Below, one piece after another: positions 33,283 to 46,070 of a stretch of DNA of 64,000 bases (position 1 is the stretch's first letter; each line of letters opens with the position of its first letter). Made by a program: the position numbers and the translations under genes. The notes under the pieces were generated by a model. The model saw only the letters and a list, made by a program, of their open reading frames with translations. It had not been told where the DNA came from and ran no database searches. This stretch comes from Locusta migratoria (Eukaryota; Arthropoda; Insecta; Orthoptera; Acrididae). The stretch is from the NCBI GenBank assembly GCA_026315105.1, contig CM048744.1:363693168-363757167 (forward strand), written 5' to 3'.

Positions 33283-34210
33283 GCGATATCATGAGAGCGC
33301 AATAAGTTACTGATAAAAACTGCCGCAAATGTCGAGAATGTCTTCTTTCAGTAAGTTATCACGACTGTGGTCTCCAGTGAAGGAAATATAATCAACTAAT
33401 ATCCACGTTGCTATGACCAAATATCTTACTTTTAACAACTACGTCATCTTAACAGCAGAGATGATCTTCTCGTCTGTCTTCTTCCAATAATAAAGACAAG
33501 GTACTCATCCTTGACCCATGCTTTACATTTTTCTGCTGACATTCTTGTTGAATTTCACATCTTCGTCGACTGGAAGAAACAAGGCATCTGCATCAACCTG
33601 ATTACTGTGCAGTTCACACTTCAGAGTTTGGCAAAGGTTCATAGAACCACTTTCTTATTACCTCTCTAGCACTCCACATTCGAACATCAAAATCTCTTTG
33701 TTTGAACTCTTACTTGGAGCTCTCTTATTTTATTATTATGATTTTTCCCTGTGTAAGTGGGGGTCATCAAAACATTTCCTCATTCGAACGAGAATGTTGA
33801 TGATTGACATTTCGTAACTAGATCTCGCGGCATTTAAAAACGACTTTATTTTAACGTTAGCCATGCCATCTCGCTTATTATATCCGTGACACTAACTCCC
33901 TTACTTCGTGATCTTATAAAACGAGCTGTTTTTCCTTCTCAGTTTTCTATGTTCTCCGTCAGTCGTATGTCGTAAAGATCCCACACCAACCAGCAATATT
34001 TCAGCAGAGAACGGACAATCGTTGTATAGTAAGTAGATAGCTTGATTCCCACTGCTTCGCACGCGTAGACTGGATAGTCTGCATTGGTTGTTTCTACTTC
34101 TAAATATAAATTTTCATAGATTAAGCGTTAAAAATGCTTTCCTAATCAAGTATTTTCATACAATTTGACACCCCGTATTGTACCATTGTTGGCAGAATTC
34201 AAAACATCCC

Positions 34211-34258
<48 letters not shown>

Positions 34259-35134
34259 CGATTTGAACCCTGGTTCTAAATTCAAATTTTTGCATTTCTA
34301 GTATCAAAATAGTCTTAGTAGTAAACTTAAACGATTTTCTCTTATTTCACCCGCTTAATGTTTGAATTTTCAAAAATTCCAATCAAATATCTAAACACGA
34401 AGTTTTGTATTTCTTGCTTCAAAATTGCCTTAATATCAACGTCTTTTCAAAAAACCGTTCATCCCCTGTTTCAACCCCTTAGGGATAGGAATATCAAAAA
34501 ATCGCTGCTGCCAACAGTGTAAGATAAACAACGTCTAAAAATTTCAAGTTTCTATCGTCTGTAGATTCACTTTTCAGCGCCGTTTTCTGTCTTTTACAAA
34601 CGAATCAAGGACGCAAAATTTTTTTCTTACGCTTTGGCATCTTTCTTGGTAGTTTTATTTTTCAAACTGCAATATGCACTTATTTTTCTTTAGCCGTACG
34701 CTTATTGCATCACGTTTTGCTGTATATAACCTCTTTGCTATTATAGAGTCAAAAGTCATCGCTAGTCTTCAGTCCGAATTTTAATAAGCTGACGACTTTG
34801 AACCACTATATATTCCACCCTTTTACAGATATCGACACGGAACTGCTATTTGTACAACGGGAGACTTTATACTACAACAAAACAGAGAAATCGCTCGTCT
34901 CTATTGTGTAGTTCTTGCTGAAGAGCAAAACATTGACACCCACACGTAAAATTTTATATAAGTCGGTAACTTTAAACTCCCATATCTTCCACCCACCTTA
35001 TCTTTGTCAACCCTCTATCACCATAGTGCACAATGGGAGACTGATACCTACTACTAAATACAAACACTAATCGTTGGCGATGTTAAGTTATGGCTGTAGA
35101 GTGAAATATAGGCACAAATACCTCAATTTCTATA
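33283..35134. other. Unassigned AT-rich sequence
   Basis: No gene or transposon recognised. It contains a 43-nt T run at 34216-34258. Confidence 0.45.
34216..34258. repeat. Poly-T tract, 43 nt
   Basis: Uninterrupted T run; no attached retroelement recognised. Confidence 0.9.
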
Positions 35135-36647
35135 TACCGGGTAATCAAAAAGTCAGTATAAATTTGAACACTTAATAAATCATGGAATAATGTAGATAGA
35201 GAGGTACAAATTGACACACATGCTTAGAATGACATGGGGTTTTATTAGGTAAAAAAAGTTCAAAAAATGTCCGACAGATAGCGCTGGACAGCATGGAAAT
35301 CGTGAACAAAAGGAGCTGTAATGAGAAAGAGAATCAGATGCACCAGCAGTGGCAGCATGTTGACGTTACCTGAAAAGGCGCTTTTATTGAAGCAGTATTA
35401 ACAGAATGGGAAATGTGCTAGTTCAGCGTTACGATCCTATCGCCATAGGAAGGGGGTTCGACCGAGTAAAAGTCCGTTGACAAATGCAGCTGTGGCGAGA
35501 ATAAGTTCGAAGCCACAGGTTGTTTAGACGATAGACCCCGTAGTGGCCGACCGAGCACAAGGCGTAATACTGCTGAGACAGTTCAGGAAGAACTAGCGGG
35601 TTCGTCTATGCAAGGGGAAGTCAGCGCTCGTGCAGTCGCTCGTCGCACCGGCATTCCATACACTACTGTTTGGTTGGCACTTAGGCGTACCCTCCAATGC
35701 TATCCTTGCAAAATCCATCAGCATCATGAACTGTTACATGACGATTTAGGGAAGCGGAGTGCATTTGCGGTGTGGGCGTTTCAAAAGATGGTGGAAGATG
35801 ACGATTAGTTGAGTAACGTGTTGTGGACCGACGAAGCTCATTTCACGCTCCGAGGGTCTGTAACCGCCCACAACTGCAGAATTTGGGCCACCAAAAATCC
35901 TAGAACTGTCGTGGAAACTCCATTGCATGACGAGAAAGTCACAGTGTGGGTTGGATTTACCACATCTACTGTTATCGTTCCTTTTTTCTTCGAGGAACTG
36001 CGTGAATTTGGTTTTGTAACTGCTACCGTGACGGGTGAGAGGTACGCCGATATGTTACAGAATCGCATCATCCCCAGCCTGGTTGATAAACACCTGCTAG
36101 AACGTACGTTTTTATGCTGGATGGCGCTCCACCCCATATTGCTAGACGCGTGAAGGATCTCTTGCGCACGTCGTTTCGTGATGATCGTGTGCTCAGCCGC
36201 CACTTTCGTCATGATTGGCCTCCCAGGTCCCCAAACCTAAGTCCGTGCGATTATTGGCTTTGGAGTTACCTGAAGTCGCAAGTGTATCATGATCGACCGA
36301 CATCTCTAGGGATGCAGAAAGACAACATCCGACTCCAATGCCTCACCATAATTCCGGACATGCTTTACAGTGCTGTTCACAAAGTTATCCTCGACTGCAG
36401 CTATTGTTGAGAAATGATGGTGAACGTATTGAACTTTTCCTGTAAAGAACATCATCTTTGCGTTATTATGTTAATTATTGCTTTTCTGATCAGATGAAGC
36501 GCCATCTGTCGGACATTATTTGTACTTTTTTTTTATAACAAAACCCATGTCATTCCAAGCATGAGTGTCAATTTCTACCTCTCTATCTACATTATTCCGT
36601 GATTTATTACGTTTTCAAATTTATGCTGACTTTTTGATCACCCGGTA
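35135..36647 (+). mobile_element. Tc1/mariner-superfamily transposon with ~150-bp TIRs
   Basis: The ends TACCGGGTAATCAAAAAGTC (35135) and, reverse-complemented, TACCGGGTGATCAAAAAGTC (36647) start terminal inverted repeats that stay alignable for about 150 nt, to the TGTCCGACAGAT.GCGCT block (near 35285 and 36498). TIRs this long are unusual compared with the ~28 bp of classical mariners. A transposase pseudogene fills the interior. The flanking duplication may be TA (TATA before, followed by a C-A-T context after), which I could not settle. A deleted sibling is at 55379-56142. Confidence 0.88.
35345..36410 (+). pseudogene. Transposase (DDE/D, Tc1/mariner superfamily), broken
   Basis: The N-terminal part (about 35355-35520) reads TLPEKALLLKQY, stop, QNGKCASSALRSY, like the helix-turn-helix (DUF4817-type) start of this group. 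Then GIPYTTVWLALRR, a TAG after KMVEDDD (35806), LWTDEAHFTLRG (first catalytic Asp), HDEKVTVWVGF and TGERYADMLQNRIIPSL. A frame change near 36110 leads to MLDGAPPHIARRV (second Asp) and WPPRSPNLSPCDYWLWSYLK (third Asp). I count 42 residues between the second and third Asp. It is inactive because of stops and the frameshift. Confidence 0.85.
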
Positions 36648-36787
36648 CATTAGATAACCCCGAGGAAGGGAGAGAAGGAAAGTGAGACGTTTTGTGAATA
36701 TCTACAGAAAACAATAGTCAAGACAAATAAGAACCACTATATTGTAATTGCCGAAGACGACTGAGCAAGAATGAACAGGGAAAGAAT

Positions 36788-36878
36788 AGCCGAGGTGGAG
36801 TGACCGAGCACTCTAAGGTGCCTTGCTGCAGAGCGCGCGGTTGCTCGCCGTCGGAGTTTCGAGTCCTCCCTCGGGCAT

Positions 36879-36951
<73 letters not shown>

Positions 36952-37051
36952 TGTGTTGTCCTTAGCATAAGTTAGTTTAAGTAGTTTGAAAGCCTTGGGA
37001 CTGATAAGCGCAATAGTTAAGTCCCTTAGGTTTACTAACATTTGAACATTT
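36788..37051 (+). mobile_element. Type-B SINE with expanded (TA)n(TG)n
   Basis: The head GTGGAGTGACCGAGCACTC, a B-box-like TTTCGAGTCC, then CGGGCATGG followed at about 36879-36957 by (TA)n(TG)n. It resumes at TTGTCCTTAGCATAAGTTAG and ends with CTAACATTTGAACATTTGAA. The repeat sits where other type-B copies have only a few GT units. No convincing TSD was found. Confidence 0.88.
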
Positions 37052-37532
37052 GAAAGAATCAATCAAGGCTATGCTGGAGAGCAGCAATGGAAACACATTA
37101 AGAGATTTTTCAGCTTCAACAAGAATCCTGAATTCTTTCTTCAAAGACAAGACAAGTACATGTGGTTAGCCAAAGGACTTGAAATTGACTATATCCTAGC
37201 AAAGCAAAAATCAGGTGTTCGTTTGCAGGATGTGTGTTTATATAGAGGGTACGACGAACATCGACCACTTCATAATTCAAGTAAATGTTGCTTAAAGTAG
37301 TGACGACATTAACTTTATAAAAAAAAACTCCACAACAATCAATCAAGACCTTATACCAGCGACATATTTCTAACAAACAAAGGGGAAAGAAGTTCCTCGG
37401 TCAAGAAAATTTTGATGCTACTCTACGATACAATATTTTCAGTCTCCCAGACCAAAATCTTGGATATGCCTCTGCCTAATATCAATGACGGTTAAACAAA
37501 GTAATGGCTAATTTCGGTGAATCAGAGAGTTA
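37052..37532. other. Unassigned spacer
   Basis: Nothing recognised; an 86-codon minus frame (37116-37376) is unsupported. Confidence 0.4.
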
Positions 37533-37543
37533 GAAGATGAGTG

Positions 37544-37743
37544 TTGTTTGTTCAAATGTTTGTATAGCTTATGGGACTTAACTGCGGGATCATCAGTCCC
37601 TAAACTTACAAACTACTTACGAACTAGCTAATCCTAAGGACGGCACAAATATCCATGCCCGAGGGGGGATTCGAACCCCCGACCGTAGTGGCCGTGCAGA
37701 CCGTGACTGGAGCGCCTCAGTCCCCTCGGCCACCGCGGCCGGC
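37544..37743 (-). mobile_element. Type-A SINE, complete
   Basis: Complete minus-strand copy from GCCGGCCGCGGTGGCCGAG to CAAACATTTGAACAAAC, with an intact B-box. The TSD GAAGATGAGTG at 37533-37543 and 37744-37754 is perfect (11 bp). It contains a slightly longer ACTAGCTAATCCTAAGG segment than neighbours such as 4209. Confidence 0.95.
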
Positions 37744-37787
37744 GAAGATGAGTGGAAGGAGATTAAGAATACATTAATAACTATGTA

Positions 37788-37999
37788 TTTGGCTGATTAC
37801 TAGTTTTATTCCACAGTCCGGATTTCGGCCTCGGGCCATTGTCAATTGGTACAGTGTCATTAAATCGTCAAACATGGGGAGGCCCAAATTATCGTTGAAA
37901 ATACTGATTTGATACAACCAAACCGTAATAACCGAATTTGTTTATACCTAAGGCCGAAATCAGGATTGCGGAATAAAGATTAAACTTGTAATGCAATTA
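37788..37999. repeat. Imperfect inverted-repeat element
   Basis: The left arm (about 37788-37831), ending ATTCCACAGTCCGGATTTCG then GCCT, pairs with the right arm (about 37951-37999), which begins AGGCCGAAATCAGGATTGCG. Matches are interrupted by substitutions and a small gap. The ~120-nt centre has no coding sequence. The inner end of each arm carries GGCCGAAA, as in the palindrome at 23855 and the Penelope end at 61614. Confidence 0.6.
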
Positions 38000-38414
38000 A
38001 ATACCATAAATATCGCTTAGAAAGTTGTACATGACTGTGGCTCCATAAAAATAAAACATCGTTAATGAAAGTACTGCAGGCAGTTAAATATTACGTAAAG
38101 TGAAAAAAAAAATTAACTGTAACGAATGAAGGACAAATGATCTGGACGAAAAAAAAATGGAGGAGGCATTGTAAATAAAGATTAAACTGTGAAGCATGGC
38201 GGTCAGTAAATACTTAACTCGTAGATGATTGTCTGAGATAGTGTAAAAACTTAATCATTATGTAACTGTTCTTTATATTAGGAATTATTGGGCTGTATTG
38301 AACCACTATTTATATATCCTTGTGTATCGTTTTACTACATCTGTAAATACTTTGAATTTTGTTTTTCAGACAATGCTCCCCTCAGAATTTTATCGATTTT
38401 CTTAAATTATTCAA

Positions 38415-38609
38415 ATGTTCAAATGTTTGTTAAGCTTAAGGGACTTAACTACGGGGTCATCAGTCCCTAAACTTACAAACTACTTATGAACTACCTTATA
38501 CTAAAGACGACACAAATATCCATGTCCGAGGGGGGATTCGAACCCCCGACCGTAGTGGCCGTGCAGACCGTGACTGAAGCGCCTCAGTCCCCTCGGCCAC
38601 CGCGGCCGG
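38415..38609 (-). mobile_element. Type-A SINE, complete
   Basis: Complete minus-strand copy flanked by CTTAAATTATTCAA at 38401-38414 and 38610-38623 (perfect 14 bp, with the first C possibly shared with the SINE). The tail variant AAACTTAACAAACATTTGAA-like (TAAGCTTAAGGGACTT in plus view) is shared with the copy at 47559. Confidence 0.95.
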
Positions 38610-38623
38610 CTTAAATTATTCAA

Positions 38624-39989
38624 TGAATCATCACCACTGGAAGAAAAGATTATACGTGAATAAGAGACGCAGTTATTTATTATCTTCGGACAGTTGAAGG
38701 AGTCAGATCGGCAAAAGTACATATTAATATGTAAATTGGTAGTAGTTACCTCACATACTACGAATTCAACATTACATACTGATGGTGAAATGCAGTTTCT
38801 CACATTCTTGTTCCTTACATTTTTATCATAAGCTATGATCATCCGGAGAAGAATGAAAAGCATGATTTAATATGTAACAGCATTTGTCAGTTTACCGTTT
38901 ACATGTTGATTCTCACTTGCGAGTTTGCCCATTGGCTTTTTTATCGACTAGAACATTCGAGAGGAACCTGATGTTCTTAAACAATATTTCGGTTCTAGTT
39001 GTATACTCGTTCGTTAACACTTGCTCGATAAGTGGAACAAAAATATGTTTAAAGAATTGCGCTGCATGAAAGCTTTCCCTCGAGGTATGGCAAGTGCATT
39101 TCGGATGAGTGCCGGCAGTAAGAGATATTTTCAGAAATAAAGAAGTTGAAGGCATGCAGTTCTTAAGAACGTTCGTTGCCAAACTCAGCGCACGTGAGAA
39201 TGAGACCAGCTTTTTATCTGTATCACGCTCTTGCACTTAAAAATTGCTTTTGGTTGATTCTTCATGTGAAATTTACGAGTGACATTAAGATTATCTCCGT
39301 CTGTGTTTCCCTGTTTATCTGTTACAAAATGTTTCTTTTGACCTTGTCATCCAGATAACGCTTTTATATAATGCTGTATTTAATAATTTTTATTCCGTTT
39401 TGTTACCCCTCCCCTCCCCCCCCCCCCCAGAAGGCACAAACGTCAACTTTCAAAAACCAGTTGTATTTCGATAGATTGCTTTAATCGATGGGCACTTTCT
39501 TATATATATTCTATGCTGCTATAAGCGGTCTTTGAGTAATATTTGACGAACGTGAATAGCTTACTTGATAGTTAATAATTTACAGACTATGAAACGTTTA
39601 ATAAAGAATAAAGTGCTAAAATATTCTTTAACTTCGTTGATGTATAAATAACTTTCCCTCATTTTCTATTCTCTTGTCTCAGATATATCAAATTCAGTAT
39701 TCACTATTTACAAATACCTAGTGAAAATACGTGTACAAGTTTTAAGAGAAATCTTAATGACAATATCTACATTTTATTGCAAAATAAGGAATCTTATATC
39801 TCTTCGGTATTGGTAATGTCAAATTTCGGAACTATTTTTCTCAGCCACTATCGCTAGTTGTCATTTTAATTGTCGGTCCCGATATCGTTTTGTAACTTTT
39901 ATACCTGCAAACATTCCTATTGTTGATATTGTATGACTTTCTCCTTTTTCTTCAGTTTGTGTCTACTCACGGAGTGTGTTAATTGTAAA
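38624..39989. other. Unassigned sequence
   Basis: No gene recognised. A C-rich run lies at about 39409-39428. A 107-codon minus frame (38913-39236) overlaps plus frames and resembles nothing known. Confidence 0.4.
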
Positions 39990-40860
39990 AAGCTTTTTTC
40001 GGAATGGAGAATGTTATGAAGTAGCCGTGAGTCGGCCTTGCCCTATTCCAGGACGAAATGTAGCATTGAATGAATCAACACTTCGCAGACTTGTAAAAAA
40101 TGTAATGCAAGGGACGTGTGGCTGTTAGTCCAATGAAATCGGTTCTTCCCCGTTCCCAAGAATTGGACGCAGGAAGTTCTTCAGTACAGAGAATGCTGCA
40201 GTATTATCTCCATTACAACCGTTACAAAATTCAGTTAACGCAGCAGCTGAAGGAGGTGAGCCACACAAATAGGCGAAAATTTGTTGATTGGTTTCTGAGA
40301 AAACGACAGGACGACGACGACTTTACGACCAAAATTATCTTCAGTGACGAGACGCATTTCCATTTAAATGGATTTGAAAATAAACAGAATTGCCTTACCT
40401 GGAAGTCAGAAAATCCTCACATAATTCCAGAAAGGGAAATGCATCCACAACGTTAGCGCTAAAGGCATTATCGTCCCTTTTTTCCCCTTTATTTTGAAGA
40501 TGAGGCTAGGCAAACTGTCGCAGTTAATGGAAAGCGTTACCGTGTCATGATAAGAGCGCTGTTGTTGCCTCATTTCAATGGAATGCATGTTCTGAAGTTG
40601 TCATTTGAGCACTATCGTGCCACCTGGCAAAAATGCAATTGCTCCAAGAGCGCTTCCCCAATCGCTTCATTTAGCGTAATGAAGACCTGTAGTGGCCCAC
40701 AAGGGCATTTAACTCCTTGCAACATTTTTACTTTGGGGTTACTGTTAAACGCCGATACATCCTTTCTAAAAAGGAGGTAATTTCTCGTCGGAGAAAACTT
40801 CATAGAAACTTGTCAGGCAGTCATAGCAAATTTCACGGACAAAGTTCTTGTGTGCTAGCG
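39990..40860 (+). pseudogene. Mariner-like transposase remnant
   Basis: The best segment (40118-40456) reads YNRYKIQLTQQLKEVSHTNR, KFVDWFLRKRQDDDDF, then IIFSDETHFHLNGF (first catalytic Asp) and ENKQNCLTWKSENPHI, standard for a widespread insect DDE family. Next come FEDEARQTVAVNGKRYRVMI and, in other frames, LQERFPNRFI and WPTRAFNSLQHFYFG, a damaged WPPRSPDLxPxDFFLWG block. The second catalytic motif is unrecognisable. TIRs were not found. This is a different family from the element at 35135. Confidence 0.75.
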
Positions 40861-43308
40861 CAATAGAGGAGGTCACATGCCCGACCCCGGGCTTCCTCCT
40901 TTCAAAACAGGATATTTTTTTTCTTTTTTTTTCGAAACTGATTCCTTGGAGGGAAATGGCCTAGGAGTACCTCCGCACGAAAGCATCATTGCCCGTTATC
41001 AGCTCATATACACGAGATTTAGTCTAAAAAGAACGTGAGTTTGTTTAATAGCAGGAGACGAGCTTAAGTAGTTCGTGCAATTGTGCTGATCACTGTGTTC
41101 CCTGTGTTGTTAGAGCCACTGCCTAGCTAGCAGGAGACTCCGGTTTGAATACCGTCTGGCTGCACATTATCAGAAGTTAATGTCGTAATTCCGTGAATAT
41201 GAATTGATAATAACTACCAGGTAAAAACTGGTGTATGTTCTTTCGGACGTGTCCGAAACAACAGGCACCACATACATAAAACGAATACATTTTAATTTGA
41301 TGTAGCATCATTCAGTAATTTCAGTAATGATTAACAGTTAAACATAAATGAAACCATAAATTTTCTGCTTGTAGCCTTGCTGAATTGCTTAACAACTGAA
41401 TCGTTATCCACTTTACGAGCTATATCTGCTTCAATAGATTAAACTGCCAAACATGAAAAAGACTTTACCAACTCTTAAATAATTGTTTTAGTTTTAAAAG
41501 CGAAAATGTTTTTGAACTGAGACTTCTTACTGGTATTTTTAGCACAATCTTAATGACACTGTAAAAATATGGACACGTTTCTTTCAATTTATGCGGTAGT
41601 TGTTCCATATTTTAAGTGATGTCTTGCAAACTTGGGATCTTTATTCCTCATTTAATCTGAATGTTGAAGTCACAATTCTTACCCGTCCGCAGGAATGTGA
41701 ATATATCTTGACGACTCTTTAATATATGACCTTTTGGGATAATTGTAAGTAACTTACGTCACTGAGATAACCAAAAATTTTAAACTGTTGTTTTAAAGGT
41801 ATACATCCTGAATCCATATTGTTCAATATGGAATCAAGCATGGGGTTAAAAATATGTTTCGTATTGGGCCTTGGGAGAATGTGTTTTGGTTCATCACTGC
41901 TTTGACAATCAAGTACACTGTAAGGGGGGGGGGGGGGGTGAGAATACACACCATGGAGTAGTTTTGAAAAATTTATATACACTTGGGTATCGGCGGAGAA
42001 AGCAAAATTGTGAACTTTACTGGCTGACCCACTGATGGATGACAGTGTGATGCTGAAGAGCAATGTCACCATGCACCTGGCAAAGATATAAACGGAGGGC
42101 ATGTCGATACCGATGCATGAAGTCTTCGTGAATTTCATGTCGCCACTGCCAATATAGATATGCGTGTTTTCCACAAATCATTGCAGGCTATGATAGTTCC
42201 TTTCACGGCTAATTTATTTTCCCATCCTAAAATAAATAAATAAATAAATAAAAATAAAAAGAGAGAGAGATTGTGTCCCATCTCTGATGACCATGTGGTC
42301 AACGGGACATTAAATTTTAATCTTCCGTTCTTCCTTTGCGGTTTGGAAAACAACTATAACCGAAAACAAAGCGTACACGTTAGCATTTATCTGGGTTTTA
42401 AGAAGTCGTATAGACTAATTGGTGAATCACTCGACATTATAACACGAGATGTGCCACTTTATGACGATGTTGACAGGAAAGGGTAAACCACGACCAAGCT
42501 CAGCGTCAAGGAAGTGGTAGACCTAGATAGAAAGTGAGGTCCGAGCAATCGACAGAGAGAAGCCAGAGCCACTGATTTATCCACATCATCGGTCCATCGT
42601 GCAGCTGACGCGTTAGCATCCACGGGATACATTGATAAGAGGCTCACAGAAAGGGAAAGTCAGCTCAAGGCATAATTTACGCCGACAACCATTGAGCTCT
42701 TTACAGTAGAAACCCATTTTGAATAATTTAGGGCTAATTCTGCCTGGTACCTCATTGAGGTATCATTGTTTTCAGTGATGGGTTCCGCTTAGAAATGTTT
42801 GGAGACACCAAAGAAAGAGCCGGGATAGCAGCTTGAATGTCGTCTCGTTCACAGAGGACCTCTTTGGTTGTCATTCGTTGTATCTTAACAGCACAGGAAT
42901 ACATAGATAGTATTCTACACTCAGATTTGTTGCACGTGTTGATAAGTCAACCTCAGCATACACCTTAGAAAGACAATTGTCGTACTGACTCTATTAGTGT
43001 TTCTGGTGGTTATTTCCATGTTCACCAATCCTACCTTGCCGAACAAGGTCGTCACCTTTCCAAAACTGAAAACGCTTGAAGCGTTGTGAACTGAACCCTT
43101 TAACCAGCTCAGGATTTTGATGCCCTAATGCACCAATCAGATATTCGTATATATCCTCCGGAGATCATCCAACAACTCTATCAATCATGCCAAGCGTAAC
43201 AATTGCTTGAATAAGGGCGTGTGATGAAACAACACGTCAGTAACTTGCTCTCTTTTTGAAGCTATTTCTCTTAAATAAATCGTCCAATTTTCCTGAAATT
43301 GTAATTAT
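40861..43308. other. Unassigned sequence
   Basis: No gene recognised. A G run (41923-41938), an (AAAT)n patch near 42231-42260, and a possible decayed tRNA-like B-box (CCGGTTTGAATACCG near 41140) are the only notable points. A 151-codon minus frame (41719-42174) resembles nothing I know and overlaps other frames. Confidence 0.4.
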
Positions 43309-44405
43309 ACTGAAAAGCCAAAGTTTTCGGTACATCTGCCTAATATTCGTGTAGGGCGCCTACGAGCTCGCAGGCGTGTCGTAACACGACGTGGCATGGA
43401 TTCAACTAGTTTTTGAAGTAGTGCTGGAGCGAACTGACTCCATATATCCGGCAGCGCTGTCCATAAATCCGTGAGAGTACGATAGGTTGAAGATCTGTCC
43501 TGAACAGGACGTTGCAAGGCATCACAGATATGCTCAATAATGTTCATATCTGGGGAATTTGGTGCCCAGCGGTGAAGAGTGTTCCGGGAGCCACTCTGTA
43601 GCAAATCTGGACGTGGGGAGTGTCGCATTGTGATGATGGATTTGGCCAAGTTAGTCGGAATACACAATGCCCATGAATGATGCAGGTGATCAGACAGGAT
43701 GCGTACGTATAACCCGTCACAGACGTATCTAGACGTTTCAGGGGCCTCATATCACTCCGACAACACGCCTCACAGCATTGCAGAGCCTCAATCAGTTTGA
43801 ACACTCCCCTGCTGACATGCAGGGTCTATGGTTTCACGATGTTTTCTTCATACGCCTACACGTCCATCGGCTCGATACAAACGAGACTCCTCAGACCAGG
43901 CAACAAGTTTCCAGGCAGACATCAGCAATCGGTGTCGACGGGCCCATGCGAGGAGTAAAGTTTTGTGTCGTGCAGTCATCAAGTGTACACGAATTGGCCC
44001 AGCATTGAAATCCGCAGCAGTTAGTAACAAGGTTGTTCTTCTGTCACGTTGAACGATTCTTTTTAGTCGTCATTGGTCCCGTTCTCAATGGATCGTCGCA
44101 GCGGTGTCGGAGATTTGCTGTTTTACCAGATTCCCGATAGTCGCTTGTAAAATTGCCGTACGGGAAATCCCTGTATCATCGCTGCCTGAGAAATGTCCAT
44201 CTCTTGTGCTCCAGCTATAAGACTACGTCCAAACTCACTTAAATCGTGATAACCAATCACTGTAGCAGAAGTAACTGATCTCACGCCTGCGCCAGACACC
44301 TGCTGCGTTACATAGGCGTTGCTGACCGCAGAGCAGTCCTCTGAGTGTTTACATCTCTCTGTGTTTGCATACGTGTGCCTACATCTGTTTCTTTGGCTCT
44401 TTCAT
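43309..44405 (-). mobile_element. Tc1-like transposon, decayed
   Basis: The ends ACTGAAAAGCCAAAG (left) and CTTTGGCTCTTTCA (right) are an imperfect terminal inverted repeat enclosing ~1.1 kb. The minus strand encodes Tc1 transposase fragments. The TIR ends are mutated, and the TA duplication is probable only at the left. Confidence 0.8.
43340..44260 (-). pseudogene. Tc1-like transposase remnant
   Basis: The C-terminal frame (43305-43667) has WAPNSPDMNIIEHICDALQR, the final catalytic block of Tc1 transposases (usually SPDLNPIEHLW), and then LLQKLVESMPRRVTTRLRAR. Upstream pieces include LMTARHKTLLLAWARRH (near 43980) and, at about 44240, LSEFGRSLIAGAQEMDISQA, the first helix-turn-helix. The frames are shifted many times and the middle catalytic Asp block is not intact. 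Transposase would bind the TIRs and cut-and-paste at TA sites in an active relative. Confidence 0.78.
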
Positions 44406-46058
44406 GCATTTGTGTGTACATGTATGTACATCACTTCCACAGATTTTCGTCACAATCTTATAAATCTTTATGGTGTGCCTTTTTGTTTTAAAGTATATCA
44501 TTGTCTTTTTGGCAAACATTTTATTATTAAAATATTTTTGCTTTCCTCAATAAGTTGACGAACGTCAGCCGAACATTGCTCAGATCCGGTTTGCCGATAT
44601 TCTATGAGTCAACCACAAAATGTTCCAAAATATTTCCATTCGTTTTTCCCCGTATTCCACCCTCCGAAAATTTGTTCTCATGTTACAGCTGCTGTTTTAC
44701 CCTGAGCTAGTTGTACCTGTTCACTTAATTAATGAAAGATTGTGCACCTCTATTCATTAAGGACAATCGCAATGATAGGGTATTAAAATAAATAAATAAA
44801 TACAAAATTAAAAAAGAACTTCCAGCGACTAATATGAAGAATTTTTGCTATACAGGTTTTATAGATCCATGCTATTTACAGTTTCGAGTGATGAGAGCAC
44901 TACTGGGTGACCTACTAATCCAGCACTGTTTTGCTTACCGTGGTGTCCTGTCGTGAAAATACAATAAATGATAAATATAAGTAATGTAAATGAAATTTGA
45001 AACTTTCTTATTAGTTATTTAGCACCAGTACTTACATGGAAGTGTCACGATTGATTTGAAGGCTTGGGTTGTTGTAATTTACCATTATCAGGCAGTAGTA
45101 TCTTAGTATACGTGTCCCAATGCTATACCAATCACAAATTCAGCGCGTAAAATCTGGATCACCATTACAGTGATACAATGATCTCACGTTTCTTAAATAT
45201 ACTGATGGCAAACAAAGATGCATGAAACGAAGATATACATTGTTTGCATTAGGAGTCAAAAATGAGTGAAATATGAGACGTTAATATCGATACACTTTCG
45301 GAAATAATAGAAAGAAATTGCTGAACATGAGAAAATAGATTATTTACGTTTCAGAAATACCTGTATAAAGGGCGATTGAAAAACACGTCTACATAATGGC
45401 ATAGCACATTAGTACTCAACCAGGGGTTGTAAAGGCCATCCGGGACTGTTAAAAGACGTTGCAGTTATTTAGTTACATACTACCAAAGACTTTCAACGTT
45501 TTGTCCAGATACATCAGCGCACCTTCTCAAACATAACTGGTGTATTCGGAGACGTCCTTCTGCCATAACAATCCCGTACACTAGGTTCTCCGACGATGTA
45601 ATAGGTTGAAAAACGAGGCCTTAGAGATACATACCCTCGCAGCAATGGGGATAGATCGAGTGATCGTGGTGGCGAACACAGCTGCGACGAATATAGCTGC
45701 AGGTTGCATATAGATGTGGCTTCACTTGTCTGCTGAAATCAATTGTGGCAACAACATGTCGAATGTCCGCCAGACCTTCTCGCACGAATACACACAACAA
45801 AATCGGTTCGGGAGAATGTGCGACCCCATTAATCAGTTTCCAACGATGCTAGTGACCGTAACTCTCTCTCGTGGTGTTTGTAGTGTGATTATTGAGCCTA
45901 GTGGTATGCCAGACGTGACATGTCATTGTGTAAACGTGTTTTGCATCACCCTGAAATCGTGTTGGCAATTGGTGGAATTTATTTTGTGTTTATGAGGAAG
46001 CAAACATTTGTTTTCTTCTTTTTGGATAGCGGTATTAGCAGAGGCGGCTGGTGCTTCA
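44406..46058. other. Unassigned sequence
   Basis: Nothing recognised; (AAAT)n near 44787-44802. Confidence 0.4.
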
Positions 46059-46070
46059 GATGACTGGGGG

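Noticed and set aside
36718..37062. Thr/His-repeat protein
   Set aside because: Antisense translation of the (TA)n(TG)n microsatellite within a SINE.
41719..42174. 151-codon minus-strand frame as a gene
   Set aside because: No domain seen, overlaps other frames, contains a G-run-encoded Pro stretch.
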